Source of the DNA: Dirofilaria immitis
Lineage: Eukaryota > Nematoda > Chromadorea > Rhabditida > Onchocercidae
Length of the DNA: 64,000 nt
Assembly: GCA_024305405.1 (NCBI GenBank)
Contig: JAKNDB010000092.1
Location: forward strand, 684,001-748,000
Reading direction: 5' to 3'
Shown: positions 1 through 13,200 of the stretch, one piece after another
Position numbering within the stretch: position 1 is the first letter of the stretch
Layout: every line of letters begins with the position of its first letter
The notes under the pieces: model-generated
What the model saw: the letters and a program-made list of their open reading frames with translations, nothing else
What the model was told of the DNA's origin: nothing
Database searches by the model: none
Made by a program: the position numbers and the translations under genes

Positions 1-849
1 TCTTCATAGAATGGATAGTTTTTTTCTTATTTTCTTTCATAGAATGAATTTTTTTTCAGTTTATTTTTATAGCCTCTTCATCTCTGTTTTATTATTCATT
101 GTTTATACAAAATGCTTGCATCATTTTACTTCTTTTTTGCTTGTCTTTTCATCTCCTCTTTTTCATACTCCTCAACTTTTCGCACTATTTGTTTTTTCAA
201 CTGGATCAAAAATAGTTTTGATGACAAAATTACAAATGTGATTTTAGAAAGTATTTTGTTTCAGCGAAAAAATTTCAGGGCAAATGTAAAAGTATAACAA
301 ATTTAACAGCGATTCGATGAGTTAATTATTGTTTGCTAATTCTGCCTTAGATAAATTAGAAAAGCAATTTATGAAATTACTATCTATTTTAGACTATTTA
401 TTGATGGTTTAATTAAGCATTGGTATAGTTACACTGTTTTTTTTTTGGTTTACTGGAAGACTCTTGAGATTATTTTCCGATACTATTTAATTGCTTCTCA
501 ATGGAACACTCATAATATATAACATATAATTTTTGTGACTGGCCGTTTCAATTGAAAATTGAAAATATTAGATGCTAATGGGCTTTTTTCTGGGATATTT
601 TTAAAATAATATTTAAATAAAGATTGATATAACATAAAAATCAGGAAGAGAAATAGAAGAGAAGTGAAAAGTAAAAGATAAAGGAGCAGATCGAATGAGA
701 AATCATTATATGTCGCATAAGTTACACTCATTCCATTAGCCATTTTGTACATGTACCGTTCCATTGCAATTGTTCTCTTTCATAGATGTGTATGTGTGCA
801 ATATGTGAATGAAGGGAATTAAGACGAACTGAAGGTAACGAACTGGAGG

Positions 850-913
850 AAAGGCGCAGGAAGAATGGACGAAAAGGCGCAGGAAGGATGGACGAAAAGG
901 CGCAGGAAGGAAG
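850..913. repeat. Minisatellite, about 23-bp unit, three copies
   Basis: The core AAGGCGCAGGAAG recurs three times at 23-bp spacing, with GATGGACGAA between copies and one or two substitutions. It is much more GC-rich than its surroundings, so it stands out. It is not coding as far as I can see. Confidence 0.85.
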
Positions 914-1308
914 AACAACTTTTAGCATATTTGCGGAACTGGAGATATAGCTGGGAACTTTTTTTTGAATCGATTGATTTTTAGTAATATTTTGTTAGTT
1001 CATGTTTTCATTATAAAATATGCTGATGGATTCAAATTTTATGTGAGAGTATATATATGATATAACAAATATGAAATCTATTTCTTTTGTAAGGTAATTC
1101 ATATATTTTTTAAAATTATTCAAATTCTTCGAGAATGGGGGTAAGCAAATGAGAGTACATGTATGATACATATATGCATATATAGTAGTATAAAATTTGT
1201 CTATGGTTTTACAATTTTGGCATTGTGTGTGAAGTAAACATGGAATATACGCAGGGACACCCAAATTTCTTGTTCACCCTTCTTTCGTCCAATCAATGAT
1301 CTACTTGT

Positions 1309-1341
1309 CTCTCTCTTCTCTCTCTCTCTCTCTCTCTCTTC
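1309..1341. repeat. CT microsatellite
   Basis: Nearly pure CT dinucleotide run with one interrupting TTCT. Similar CT-rich tracts occur near 7331-7362, 21303-21365 and 31018-31052. Confidence 0.85.
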
Positions 1342-2726
1342 TTATTTTACATTTTTGGGAAAATTTTGATTGTCACTGCTTTTTTCTAACATCAGATTGA
1401 TGTATCATAGTTATTTTCAAATAAGATATTTTTCACAAATTAATCTTGCAAAGGATAGCGCATATGAAATCATATTTCATGTGAAAAAAAAAGGGAGAAA
1501 GAAATGTTTTATATTATTGATTGATTTTGAGATAGTCATTACATCTTCCTCAACTACATAAATTTGATTTGATTTTCTGATAATGATAAAGAACTGTTAG
1601 ATAATATCATGAAAAATAATATTTAAAAAATATTTTATTTAGTGCAAGATTTATGGCGAAATCATATTGGTATCTTAGAAGATTTAAAGCAAACATTATC
1701 ACATTTCCAAGTTAACGAAGATTGTATGATTCAAATTATCCGAAACTTAACTTGAATAATGGGATGATTTCATTGATCGATGATGATTAGCTTTTTTCTC
1801 CTGGATCTCGATAATTTCGATTAACTTGAGTTTTTAAAACTAGTAAGTTTGGGATAGTATAATGATTGCTTAGTTGAAATTAATCGAGTTTTATCTAGGA
1901 AATGGCACTATTGATTAACAACCATATCGTTCCGTGTGTGTTTGTTTCTGTGTGCTTTTTTTCTCTCACTATTTTTCGAGCTTTTTTTGACTTAATCCAT
2001 GAATGGATGAATAATAGTATGATATAATTAATAATGGAATGGTGATTATATGATTACTGCATATTGATTATATCCGAATATAGTGATTAATATGATGATA
2101 AAGAGGTGTTTTTCTTCGTTTTTATATGTTGCTTTTTCTAGTCAATATTGCTAAGCTTATTTATAGATAGTCTGTATAGAAGAATTTATTAGGATCATTT
2201 TTGGATAGTTAATTTCAAAGGAATATGATTTTTTAGTTTCACAGGGTAGGATTTATTATAATTTCCGAAAATGGACCATACATATATAGTAATTGATTGA
2301 TCAGTTGATCATATAATAGTTATGTTGGCTATTTCAAATTTTATTTAATCTCGTGATTAAAAATCGTGATGAATGAAAATTGGTAATTGATAATGCTTGT
2401 GTGAAATGCTCGCCAATCAATTAGTTTTTTTTGTTTGTCTTGTTTCTCCCGATCAATATATTTGATAGTATTTCTTTGTTATTGTGGTGGGATTTTTATG
2501 AACAGACATATATGTTTAACCATTTTCAATGAATTTTCAATATGTAACATTTAAATAGAAAATTATATTATTCATTTCATCTATAACGAATTCTTATCTC
2601 GTGCCAATGGCACCTGTAATCATTTTTGCGGAAAAAGGACGATTCATTTTCTCGCCTATTATATAAATTTGTTCACATAAAAATACATTCAGTCTGGAAC
2701 ATTCGTTTACTAAGTGCACAAGTCAA

Positions 2727-5700
2727 ATGCCTCCAAAGAGGCCTCCACCTCCTCAAAAGCAATTCGGAGCCGAAAAATCCAAAGCAAACACGGTAGCTGG
2801 TCAGGAATTGTCATCTTTGGGAAGCAAGAAAGGTAATCAAATGCAAAATGCTATGAATAAATTCGCTGCTGAATTGAACAGATCATCGGATGACGAAGAC
2901 AATGTTATCGAAGGTCGGTTGATCTAAAAATTACCTTCATAAATGCTAAACTTACTGTTCAATCAACTCTAAATTGTCTGCTGTTTCATATAGTTGCGGA
3001 GATCTTCGATCTCCCAAATCTCTCTTGACTTTATCAATTAATTGTATAATATGCTGTCTTCTTTTGCTTTTTGTTTGAACATTATATCATTATTGTTATC
3101 GATGTTATTTGAAATTTGTTATTTTTGATTATTTAAATTGAGTAGAATGTAAAAGGTCAAAAGAATTTTAATTTATTGAAGGAAAAAAATTTTTTTCAGA
3201 TTATGTCTTAATTAAAATTGCTGTTATTTATGTAATTGTCCTTGCTTATCTCATGATTTTTCATTGTTAGCTATTTATGTTTGTTTCTTTTTTATTTTTT
3301 AAATGGCTTAAAGGTCAAAAAAATTTTTGGATGCTTTCTTTTTATGTATGAGATAATTTTGAAATTGTGCATCAGTTAATTTATTCTCCATAGCATTCGT
3401 CTCGTTATTGATCACGAACGTTTGTTGGATAGTTTAAATATCCTATCTTTTGTTCGTTATTTCGTATCTTAATATCGTTGATTTTGAGGTAATCATATTC
3501 GGTATTAAAAATGAAGTGTAACATATGAGCACAGTTAGCTTAGTCGATGAATAATTTGTTATAAAGTTATATTTTGAATATGATTTGGAACAATTTTGTC
3601 TTGCCATATCCAAGATGATTCATTGGAACAATCAGAAAACATACTTCAAACTGAATATTTAGTATTTTAGTTATGCTAATATATTTACATGTATATTTTT
3701 CAAAGTAATCTTGTTTAATATAACTTAGTAATTTTTCAGCCGGTGATGAAAATTTCATTAACGGCACTTCAACTGAACTTAGTGAGGTCGAAAAGGAATT
3801 GATCAGAGAAGAATTAAAAAGGTATGCTCATTTTAACGAGAGAATTTTATTTAACTTTCATACTTAACGGACTTTGTTTTTTTTGGCTTTGTTATTTCAG
3901 TTCGTCACTCTCATTTTAATGTTTCAATAATTTTGATATGCAGTCCAGTCAATTAATTCGTACGAGCTTTTTAAGGTGCATAGTAAATAAAACCCCATAA
4001 AGATATTACGTATTATATTTGCTAAAAAAAATTGATTATAAGTATCTGATATATATTTTGGTCTCTTCCAAAAAATGTGATCTAGGAAATATTCTGATGA
4101 TTCTGATTCTCTTTTAATTGTATAGCTCATTCACTCTTTTTTGACGAATTGATTTTGATTAGCTAAATTTTAAAAAATACTCATGAATTAAAACTATTTA
4201 GACTGAAGAAGAAATCAACACATTACGTCAAGTGCTTGTAGCACGTCAGAAGCATGCGAGTGATTTGAAACGAAAATTGGGAATTTCACCGCTTACTGAA
4301 TTTACTGCTGATATTAATCAGTCATTGCAACATGTCAAAGAATCGCAGGCGTGAGTATTTGTTTGAGTGAAATAAACTGTGAATTTTGCAAACATGTATA
4401 AAACTTAAAAGGGATATTTGTATTGACTGTCCTGAAATTAAGCATCTTACGTTTCGTCTGGAATTGTCAAGCTGCAAGATTTTTGGCATAGTATAATTAA
4501 AGAGTAAGCATTTGATAAATTTGGTTTATATTTGTTCCGGTCAATAAGAAATCATGGATGGGGTTATAGTAAGCCTTGAATATACGATATATCACAATCT
4601 CAAAATAATTCTGAGGATTTCAAGAAGAATTGTTGATGAATGGATCGAATTTTCTCATTAGACATTTTTGTTGAATACTGTGTAATTTTTTCAAATTTTT
4701 CCCGTTGTTTAGAGAAAGATTTATGTCAACTTTATTTTAAAAAAAATTTTTTTAAATTACATACAATCTTATGTGATTTTGTTGTTTCCAACTTTTTCAG
4801 ATATCAAAAGACATCAGAAGTGGTTGCAGGTACGGCGGATACTGTGAAAAATAAATGGAATGATATGCGTAATTCATCACTGTTCAAATCATTCGAATCT
4901 AAACTAGGAACAGCATACACGAATGTAAGATATTCCTTTTATATGCATATGTTTTCTGTCGTTAACTTTATTACACTGAAATTCTTTAATACAGCTCCAA
5001 AAACATGTTATATGTTATTGCAGTTTGTGAAGTCTTTAGGAATTTTAGAAAAGACATTAACTGTTAAGATCACATTATGATGAAAATGTTATTGGTTAAT
5101 TTTTTTCGATTTTTAAGCTTACGCTGAAAATTTTTATTTATCGTTGATAATATTTAGTAGTTTTTATTTAATTCTAAGTTATGGATTTAAAAATTTTTCG
5201 AAAATTTATTCAAGCGACCGTGTAATTGGACTCTATTTCTGAATGCAAAAACAATTAGCTTTGATCTTTGATTTCCGCTTTGCCTTAACTTTAGAAGAAA
5301 AAATTTTTTTGATCGTCACTAAAAAAGCGGAAGACAATTTATTTTCTAAATTTTATATTAAAATTTGATTCGGAATCGGAAAAAGAATAAAGGAAATTTA
5401 TATTATAAAATTAATCAGTCTAGGTTATTTGGTAACAAGATTGCGCTTTTTAATATGATCAGTTTTTGAGTATTCAGATTATTGCTACGATATAAAAAGC
5501 ATTGTGATGTCTCTCTGATGTCACTCATATCGAAATAAAATATGAAACAGGAAATTTTTAAATAGTAGGTAATACTATATTTTAATAGGTTTATCTATTA
5601 TTCTTCATGTGACGGATGAAATTGATCATGAATTTTGATTAATTATAATTAATTTTACCAAAGCTTTAAAATTAAGATATTATTTAATAATTTTGGTTAA

Positions 5701-5830
5701 GTTATATTTTTAGGCCAAAATGGCAGCGTCTACAAGCATCGACCAAATTTCGAACATGGCTAAATCATCATCCGGAGCATCCAGCCAAACTGATCCGACA
5801 TCACCATCCAATGAAGCAGCACAACTGTGA
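2727..5830 (+). CDS. TPD52: Tumour protein D52-family protein (TPD52-like)
   Basis: Five exons: 2727-2913, 3740-3821, 4202-4350, 4801-4924 and 5714-5830 (stop TGA), about 219 residues. The family comprises small coiled-coil adaptors linked to vesicle trafficking. The identifying stretch is exons 2-4: a coiled coil around residues 76-120 (EKELIREELK, then TEEEINTLRQVL, then LKRKLGIS), followed by YQKTSEVV and SSLFKSFESKLG, the conserved C-terminal TPD52 signature. The N-terminus is Pro-rich (PPKRPPPPQ) with an acidic segment (SSDDEDN). The C-terminus (AKMAASTSID, then a Ser-rich tail) resembles the nematode form. Exon 2 ends in phase 2 but exon 3 begins in phase 0; adding one A to the A5 run at 3816-3820 gives LKK|TEEE and restores the frame. 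Splice phases agree everywhere else. Identification is firm; the exact start is less so. Confidence 0.9.
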
Positions 5831-7623
5831 TGTTCAGGTCTGTTTTCTGCGGCATTTTTTCTCTCGTTTTAATTAAATTTTTGATTCGAAAAAGGATGGC
5901 TGAATTGAGTAAAATTAAGGCTTCATGTTGTATTATAAGTGATTCGATTTTATCATAAAAACTCTACTGAGGAAAGCCGATGTTTTTGAATGTTTAAGAG
6001 AAAAACTGATTTGAGTTTACATTCGACCACTATCTCTGTTAATGTTTTTAATATTTTTTTAAAAGATAGCTCATATGATCTATTATTTTCGTTTTAGCCA
6101 TGTTGTAAGCATGAAATGTTTTTGTACGCAAAGAGAGAGACAGTAAATATCATCGCTTTGGTCTGAATGCAGAAAAACTTTTCTAAACTTTTATAAAAAT
6201 TAACCTCAAAAACTTCCATAGACGAAATCGTAACAGAGAATGAAGCTATTTCAGATCTTAGATAACATTTTATTGATTTAGTTTTTTTCAGGATTTCCGG
6301 ATTCCAACACATATTTGGATGTTGCTAACGGTATCTTCTGCAAAAGTGCAGTTTCAGTAAAAACGAAAATAATTTCCATGAAAGACAATATTATTATCTT
6401 TTTTTCTATAATATTTCATTCATTCGTGCCACCTTATTACTGATTTTTTTCCTATTGTTTGCTTTGTAACGTTCCAATCTATTTCTTTCATTTTCATTTT
6501 TATTCGTTCATCCTTTTCCTTCTTATATGAGAAATGAAATACTTTCTTTTTCAAATTTTTATTATATTCAACGTTTCTAAAAATTATATTTTGCAATTTG
6601 GGAATATTATGATATGATAAATATCAAATAATGACTCCTTGGATGATAGATCAAATCTTAACATAATATAAAACAGTCGGAATAATTCCTTTTGTCTCAT
6701 AAAGCATTTCATTTCAATAATGGAACATATGTTTTAGAAGCGAATATATATCGTATTTCTTGGTTAGAAAATTTTAATGGCCAAGTGTCTGTTACAAAGA
6801 TGGAGAATTAACAGTGCTGTGATCCATATATTTTTTAGGATACATATAAACAAGTAACAACGTGTTCTTTATGTTCGTTTGTTTATATATGCTATGGAAG
6901 ATCTTTTTATTTCGATATAATTGAAACAAGTAATTTACAAAAATTTCCAAAAACTTGGAATTCATCAGAAACAAATTCTGTCATTTGAGACAATGATTGA
7001 AATATTTTTGAAATTGAAAGTTTTGTGAAATTTTTCGAAATTTCGGTTAATATAAGGTTTTAAACTGTAATATAGAAAGGAAAATGAGGATAATTTCTTT
7101 CTAAACACAAATAAACAAACAAAAGGTAAATAAATAATTTTAATAAATAAAATTGTTCATTCATTTTTGAAATTCTTTTTTGATTCGACGATTATAGAAA
7201 CTTTTTGAGTAATCTTCTTAATTATTCCTGCTAAAAATTCCTGAATTTCTTTTTGGTCTTCTATAAACATTTATTCTTTGTAAAACTATAGCATCGTTTT
7301 ATGAATGTTTCTTTGAACACTAACTCCCTGTTCTCTCTTTCTCCCTCTCTCTCTGCCTCTCACAAATAGATGTTCATTCTCCGTAATCATGTTTTATATA
7401 TCGCCTAAAATAGTTTAAATTTTTAGCTGTAAATGTTTTAATGAAATGCTGTGCTATATATGTGAAATATTTTTTTCACATTTTTAAAGTTAAATAATAG
7501 CAAGAATTACGATAATTGTCGCACTATGCGACATAAAAGTTTTACTTCCATATAAATCTCTTTCTTTTTCAGAATTACTCCTGAAATCAATAATATTAAA
7601 TCCTCTTTAAATATTTCTTAAAA

Positions 7624-7731
7624 ATGGACGTCAGTGATACTGCTATGTGTGTATCATCTAATTCTAAGCAAAGTGTCTTGAACTTTGCAGTCAACAAAAA
7701 TTCCAAGTTGCGAAGGATTAGAATCTCATAA
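7624..7731 (+). CDS. Possible tiny ORF or 3' exon, 35 codons
   Basis: An ATG-started frame begins MDVSDTAMCVSS and ends KLRRIRIS before TAA. It lies about 50 bp behind a strong acceptor (TCTTTTTCAG at about 7563-7572). Codon and residue composition is less AT-biased than the surrounding non-coding DNA. I do not recognise the peptide. It could be an alternative 3' exon of the TPD52-like gene, a small trans-spliced gene, or chance; an open frame this short occurs easily by chance. Confidence 0.2.
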   Translation: MDVSDTAMCVSSNSKQSVLNFAVNKNSKLRRIRIS

Positions 7732-8148
7732 ACATGAAATTAATGCAAAATGAGGTTCGTCATTGTTATTCTAAGTCCATATTTGCTTTGAATTTTTGCA
7801 ATTTCCTTAGCCCTAAAATTATGTTGCGAAAACGTTTTAACCTAATATTCACAAATAATTTAATTCAGAATTTTTTCATGCTTATTTCATTTCGTTGGTG
7901 CTCTTTGGATAGTTTCCGCTGATTTACCGACTTTGCGAATTTTTTTGTTGTGAAAGTCAAAACCTGGTTCTGGCTTAAATTTGCAGCAAATAATCGAAGT
8001 AATCTAAATAGTGATGTGTATACTAAAAATTATTCAAAATGTTAACCTTGTTTAATTGCTTAATTAATTTGTAGAAATTTCATTCACAGTTGTTTTTTCC
8101 TTTTTCAAACTCTGAATCTAGTAGTTATTTGGTTATATGTATATAGGC

Positions 8149-8237
8149 CGTAACATATTTTTGCAACCAAAATTCTCCTTGAGCAGGGCTACAATCCGTA
8201 GAAGGTGTTAGACCTGCACGGGTGGGAAAAAGTTACG
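8149..8237. other. GC-richer island bounded by a short inverted repeat
   Basis: CGTAAC at 8149-8154 is matched by GTTACG at 8232-8237. The bases between are clearly richer in G and C than the flanks. It might be a structured RNA or a remnant of a mobile element. It does not match a tRNA, 5S or spliced-leader RNA pattern I know. Confidence 0.2.
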
Positions 8238-10288
8238 TTAAGTTATTCTTTGGAAGATTGATTGAGATTGCAGCCCAAATATATGCAAAAGCAAAATTTC
8301 AACTTTGCTGTTTTCAAAAAGATTATATGTACAGTATGATTAAATAATAGAAGTTATTTCATAATTTTCCATATTACTGTAATTAATACTAACATTAATA
8401 GTAATAATAAGTGTGATGATAGCATATAATGATAGCTGTTTCCAGCAATAATAAATTGAGAAAGCTTCAAGCATAAACAATAAGATGATTGATTTTGGCG
8501 AATAAAAAAGAGAAATCTGTAAAAATATTTTTGAAAACATAGGGAAAATTGTTGAAGTTGATTAATTTAGATATTACTTCTTTTAACTACTTCACTCAAA
8601 ACATAATCAATAAAATTAGTATGGGTATAGTGTTGTTGAAATCAAACTAGCGATTAATTGAAATTTTTTCAGCTTCTTTTTATCCTCCAATCTAGAAATT
8701 TCTTTCTCTATTAATTTTTAATTGAGAATGTTGATCTATTTATGGCAATTGAATCTTCTTTTAGCTTTGTAATTTATATTTAATGATAATGCCAAAAAAA
8801 ATTTTCATCAAAAATATATGATATCTCGAGTTTCTTTTATCAAATGATATACCATCAGAAAATTTAAGTAGATATACTCACTGATTTGTTTACTTATTGT
8901 TCAATGATCAAAACGATAGCAGAGCAACCACCCGATTCGTTAGAAAACATATACAATAGAAACTTCAAATATTAAGCAGTAAAATTTATATCATTAAGTT
9001 GAAATTACAAACGCTTCTCGCTTTAAAATTTTAATTTGTAGGAATAGTTTGTAAATTATTTATTTATTTATACAATTTGATCGAAAAAAATTTAAGAAAA
9101 AAATAGTGAAAATGGCACAAATAAAAATAGTGGCACAATAATATTATATTAAAGTAAAAACAATATATTTTTCATCAATTGATAAATGAAATTGAATTGG
9201 AAACCTTATTTATCTCTAAGGAAGGGAAAGTTGATAAGAATATCATGCTTGATTAACCCAGTATATTATCTAATATGATAAAGTGATATTATGCATGATA
9301 TTGAAAAGTCTCGATATACATACCTGTATAAATCAATAGATAGTAATCGTGATAGTTCACCTGTTCGAATTATCAATTTATAAATACTATCAAAAAGGAA
9401 ATAAAATTAGATGATGCAATGGTATATTAGTTGTATAAATGATGAAAATGGAATTGATGAGATTTATTTGCTTGGCTTAGGAGTTTTTAAATATCGATTT
9501 CTAAACTATGCTTACAATTCAAATATTTTAATTTAATTAAACTTTCAGTTGCTTTTATAAGGCATGTGTAAGATTTTTACATATCTGCAAGCTGTATTTA
9601 AAATTTCTAATTAAATATTGAAAGAACCACAGATACAACAATGATTAATAATATGAGCTTAAATTCAATCTTTATATAAACTTTGACAAGTTTTAAAATC
9701 AAAGATAAGAAACTCTCTTCCTAATATTTTTACATGAAACAAAACAAATGACAAATATCTTTGACCTAACATCTCTCAATTTCTCAAAATTAAGAGATCA
9801 AGTTGTAATCCATTTTTCGATCTAATATTTAACATGTAAAAAATAAACAGGGTATTATTGCTGATTTCATCAAATAATATTGAAATTGTATCTGTGAAAA
9901 CAGCATATTTCAGCAATTAAATATAAAGAAATCATTTTTAGTAACCGAAATTGAAATCTAATTGTGAGTTCTACGAAACTATTGGATTTGATAAATAATT
10001 TAAATAGAAAATTTTAATCTTTAAATTCAAGATGAAAAATCATAAAATTCATGATTTAATATCTCCTTTTTTCACTATATTTTAATTTAATTTAATAAAA
10101 ATTAATAAATGCAAACAAAAAAAAGTGACGAGTTTAAATTTCGACACAAATACATATCAATCAATACAGATCATTAGGAAAATATACATGAGAACTATTC
10201 GAGAAATAAAAAAAGTTAAGAACGAACCCGGTATATATGAAGAGTTTTATCCCGTTTCTTTCATATGGATGATTCTTTTTCCGGAATC

Positions 10289-13200
10289 TCAAAACCTTTC
10301 CGGTAATGAAGACATCCATCCGATCGACGTATTCGGTTTAATCGCACTATCAGTTGCTGATTCAACTGGGATTCCTATAGTTGAATTTGATGATGATAGT
10401 GATAGCATGCCATCACTTTTACACTTCATCACTTCGAAACAATGCTCATCAACATGACAAGTGATGAAAGTTTTTAGTGTGTACAGTGATTTCGCTTGTA
10501 AAATTAATAGTATTCCACCATAGATTAAACTTGTAACGCCTGTAATTTATCAGTATCAAATCAATCAATAATTGTCATATTTTAGTATTAAATTTCAAGC
10601 ATCTACTATAATTCCTTTTCATATTTAATTAAAATAGCAAAGAAAAAAATTTTCTAAACACTAATATCAATCAAAAATTTTGCGATTTTCTTTTCAGCAT
10701 AATAAACTACCAATAAAAATTTCAAATTTACCTATTATCAAATTTTTATTAAAATTGTAGTTAAAATTTTAGCATAAATAACTAACCGGCTAATAACGTT
10801 GCATAAAAGCAAGTCGAAAAATGAAAATCAAGAATTGATGTTGATCCATTTGGTGAGGAGAATCTAATTTGAAAATTTTTCGGCACAAATGTAAAATAGA
10901 CGAAATCAGCTGATAGAATTATTAAACCGACAGCGAAGACTAATTTGGCAAAATTATGTGGTACCAAACATAGCATAATAATTTGAACAATCCAAAAACA
11001 AATGCTGTCCTGAAATTAGTAAAAGAAAATTTAGTCTTTTTCTGTCTTTTTTTGCATAACAAACAAATAATGATGTAAAATATTTTCAGAATGAAAATTT
11101 TGAATAGTTTTATGATTTTTATACCTAGCTAATTTGGAATGACGTCAAATTAATCTTCTTGGTTAATTTAAAATCAGATCATCCTTATTTATTTGGTTAA
11201 TTTAAATTCATGTAGTCGGGAAACTCGAAGAAATCGTGTGATCCATCATTGAAAATCAGGTTCAACAAGTTCTTCATAGTCTTTACTAGATTTCAGATTT
11301 AATTTCCGTCACAATATTATCGATTGTGATCGCTTAAATACATTTCTTATCGCCATTACATGCTACTTGCTCCCTCTTATGTATGCCAACAAATGTAGCT
11401 AAGTGTGGGAAAAATCGACTTTCTTTTTCCGATCGATTTCGCCCTTTTCTGTATGACGTGACATACCATTGATTTTATCCCATGTCTGGATAGATGCACC
11501 TTAGATGATTACTCTATTGATATTCTGCCGACGAAGGTTTTGGGATTGTTTAGTAAGGTTCCAATGGTGAATGGTGGTCTATAGTCAAGTTCTCACAACC
11601 GTAGAGACAAAGTCTTTCTCTCCTCTTGGAGAAAGAGATTTGAAGGACCGTTAGCCATCTATTTCTTAATGATGGGACAATTTCTTTCTGTTGCCAATAT
11701 TAGCAACTTCCGACCCAGTAAACCTTTTCAAATATAATTATTTGTGAGACGTAATTCGTTCTCCCACGAGAAGGAAGGTTTTTTATCTTACTTTTTCACG
11801 ATAGTAAAATCGTTTCTAATGTATTGGCATTTTTCCTAAATACCTTATCTGATTATTATGAGAACCAGGGATAAATTCCAATACGATGCTAAAATATTAA
11901 ATTAAAATTTAAAAAAGAAAAAAGCAAAATTATTAATTTATTTTCTTAAAATGTTTATGAATTTCTAGAAGATAATTAAAAAACTTTTTCAATAATCAGT
12001 TTCTATCTATTACTTTTCTCGCATATGTATGAAAGGATTTTCAAACTATTAAAAATAAAATGATTTTTTGGCACTAACAAATAAAAATTTTTAGAAAGCC
12101 AAGCCTTTTTAACTAATTTTTAAAATCACTTTTGATTAATTAAATATTTTCAGTCTGGAAACCATCACAAATGGATGTTCAAAAATTATTTAGTCATTAA
12201 TCATTCGCTGATTACAGTAATAAAATTAATTTTAAATTCTCCTTTTTCTTATAATCTTTTAATGAATTTTAAACATGAAATTTTTATAAAATTAATTCTT
12301 ACCATAATAAATATATGGTATAATGGCCGGCAAGACGATACTGCCTGCCCCATATAAATCCAGCCCGATCTACGCTTAAATATTCGATTATTTTTAGGAT
12401 TGGATACGGTAGGCCTTTTTTAAACTTTTTCCAATTCCATTTCCATTGAAAATACTGGAAAATTTTTCGATAATATAATATTTATAAATCTTTAATTAAT
12501 TTTTAGTAATATAATGCTTACAAATTTTTAATTACATACTTTTTTTTATAAATTAACAATTCTGTTCGAATAAAATTTTGTGACAATTAAAATAAACAAA
12601 TACATTGCAATGTATTTTCGTAGAAATATTTCTTATACAAATGTATCAATTTACAGAAATTATATACGGGATAAAAAGTGAAATTAATACGCCGGAAAAT
12701 TTTTAAATTGACAATTTGTTCAAATGAAATTTTGTGGTGATTAAGAAGCACTAATAATTTATAGTATATTTGTTTTAAAAAACTTTAAAATATATATTTG
12801 TTATGATTAATTAGATTTTTCGTGAAATTATTTCTTTGAAGGCCATATATTTTACTTGATCAATTGACTTTTTCGTACTTTTTATAAAATATTTCTATGA
12901 TGCAAATACATCACTTTACAGAAATTGAATATTCATTTCAAGGAATTAAATCTGATTAATTATATTCAAAAATATTTTTCAAAAATAAAGGATGTTTGCA
13001 AATTCTTTCGCCGAATGTTTCATATGCAAATACATCAATTTACAAAATCTTCATAACTGTAAGTCGGATTAAGCATATTCAAAAATATTTTCTAGATAAA
13101 AAAATATTTATTTATCGATTCCTAAACTTTCCGGAATTTAAACTTAGCTTTTGTTGGTTGAATAGAAAAGTGTTTCGTTAGAATTAAAAAACACAAATTA

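Larger units (their letters stand above)
1..2726. other. Upstream non-coding region
   Basis: I find no convincing exon here on either strand. The stretch is AT-rich and contains a short minisatellite (850-913) and a CT-dinucleotide run (about 1309-1341). The last few hundred bases should hold the promoter or 5' leader of the TPD52-like gene; no specific promoter motif can be supported. Confidence 0.6.
5831..10288. other. Intergenic region, mostly featureless
   Basis: This is the 3' side of the TPD52-like gene and, on the other strand, the 3' side of doxa-1, so the two genes converge. It is AT-rich with many AATAAA-like sites that cannot be assigned. A 35-codon open frame (7624-7731) behind a good splice acceptor and a GC-richer island (8149-8237) are described separately. 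I see nothing else. Confidence 0.5.

Noticed and set aside
10125..10457. 110-codon plus-strand open frame
   Set aside because: It begins at GTG and lies opposite the last doxa-1 exon, which has a matching acceptor, phase and family similarity. Treated as a shadow.
12996..13181. Plus-strand 61-codon frame in doxa-1
   Set aside because: It overlaps intronic repeats and antisense exon 4; no splice partners and composition typical of non-coding AT-rich DNA.
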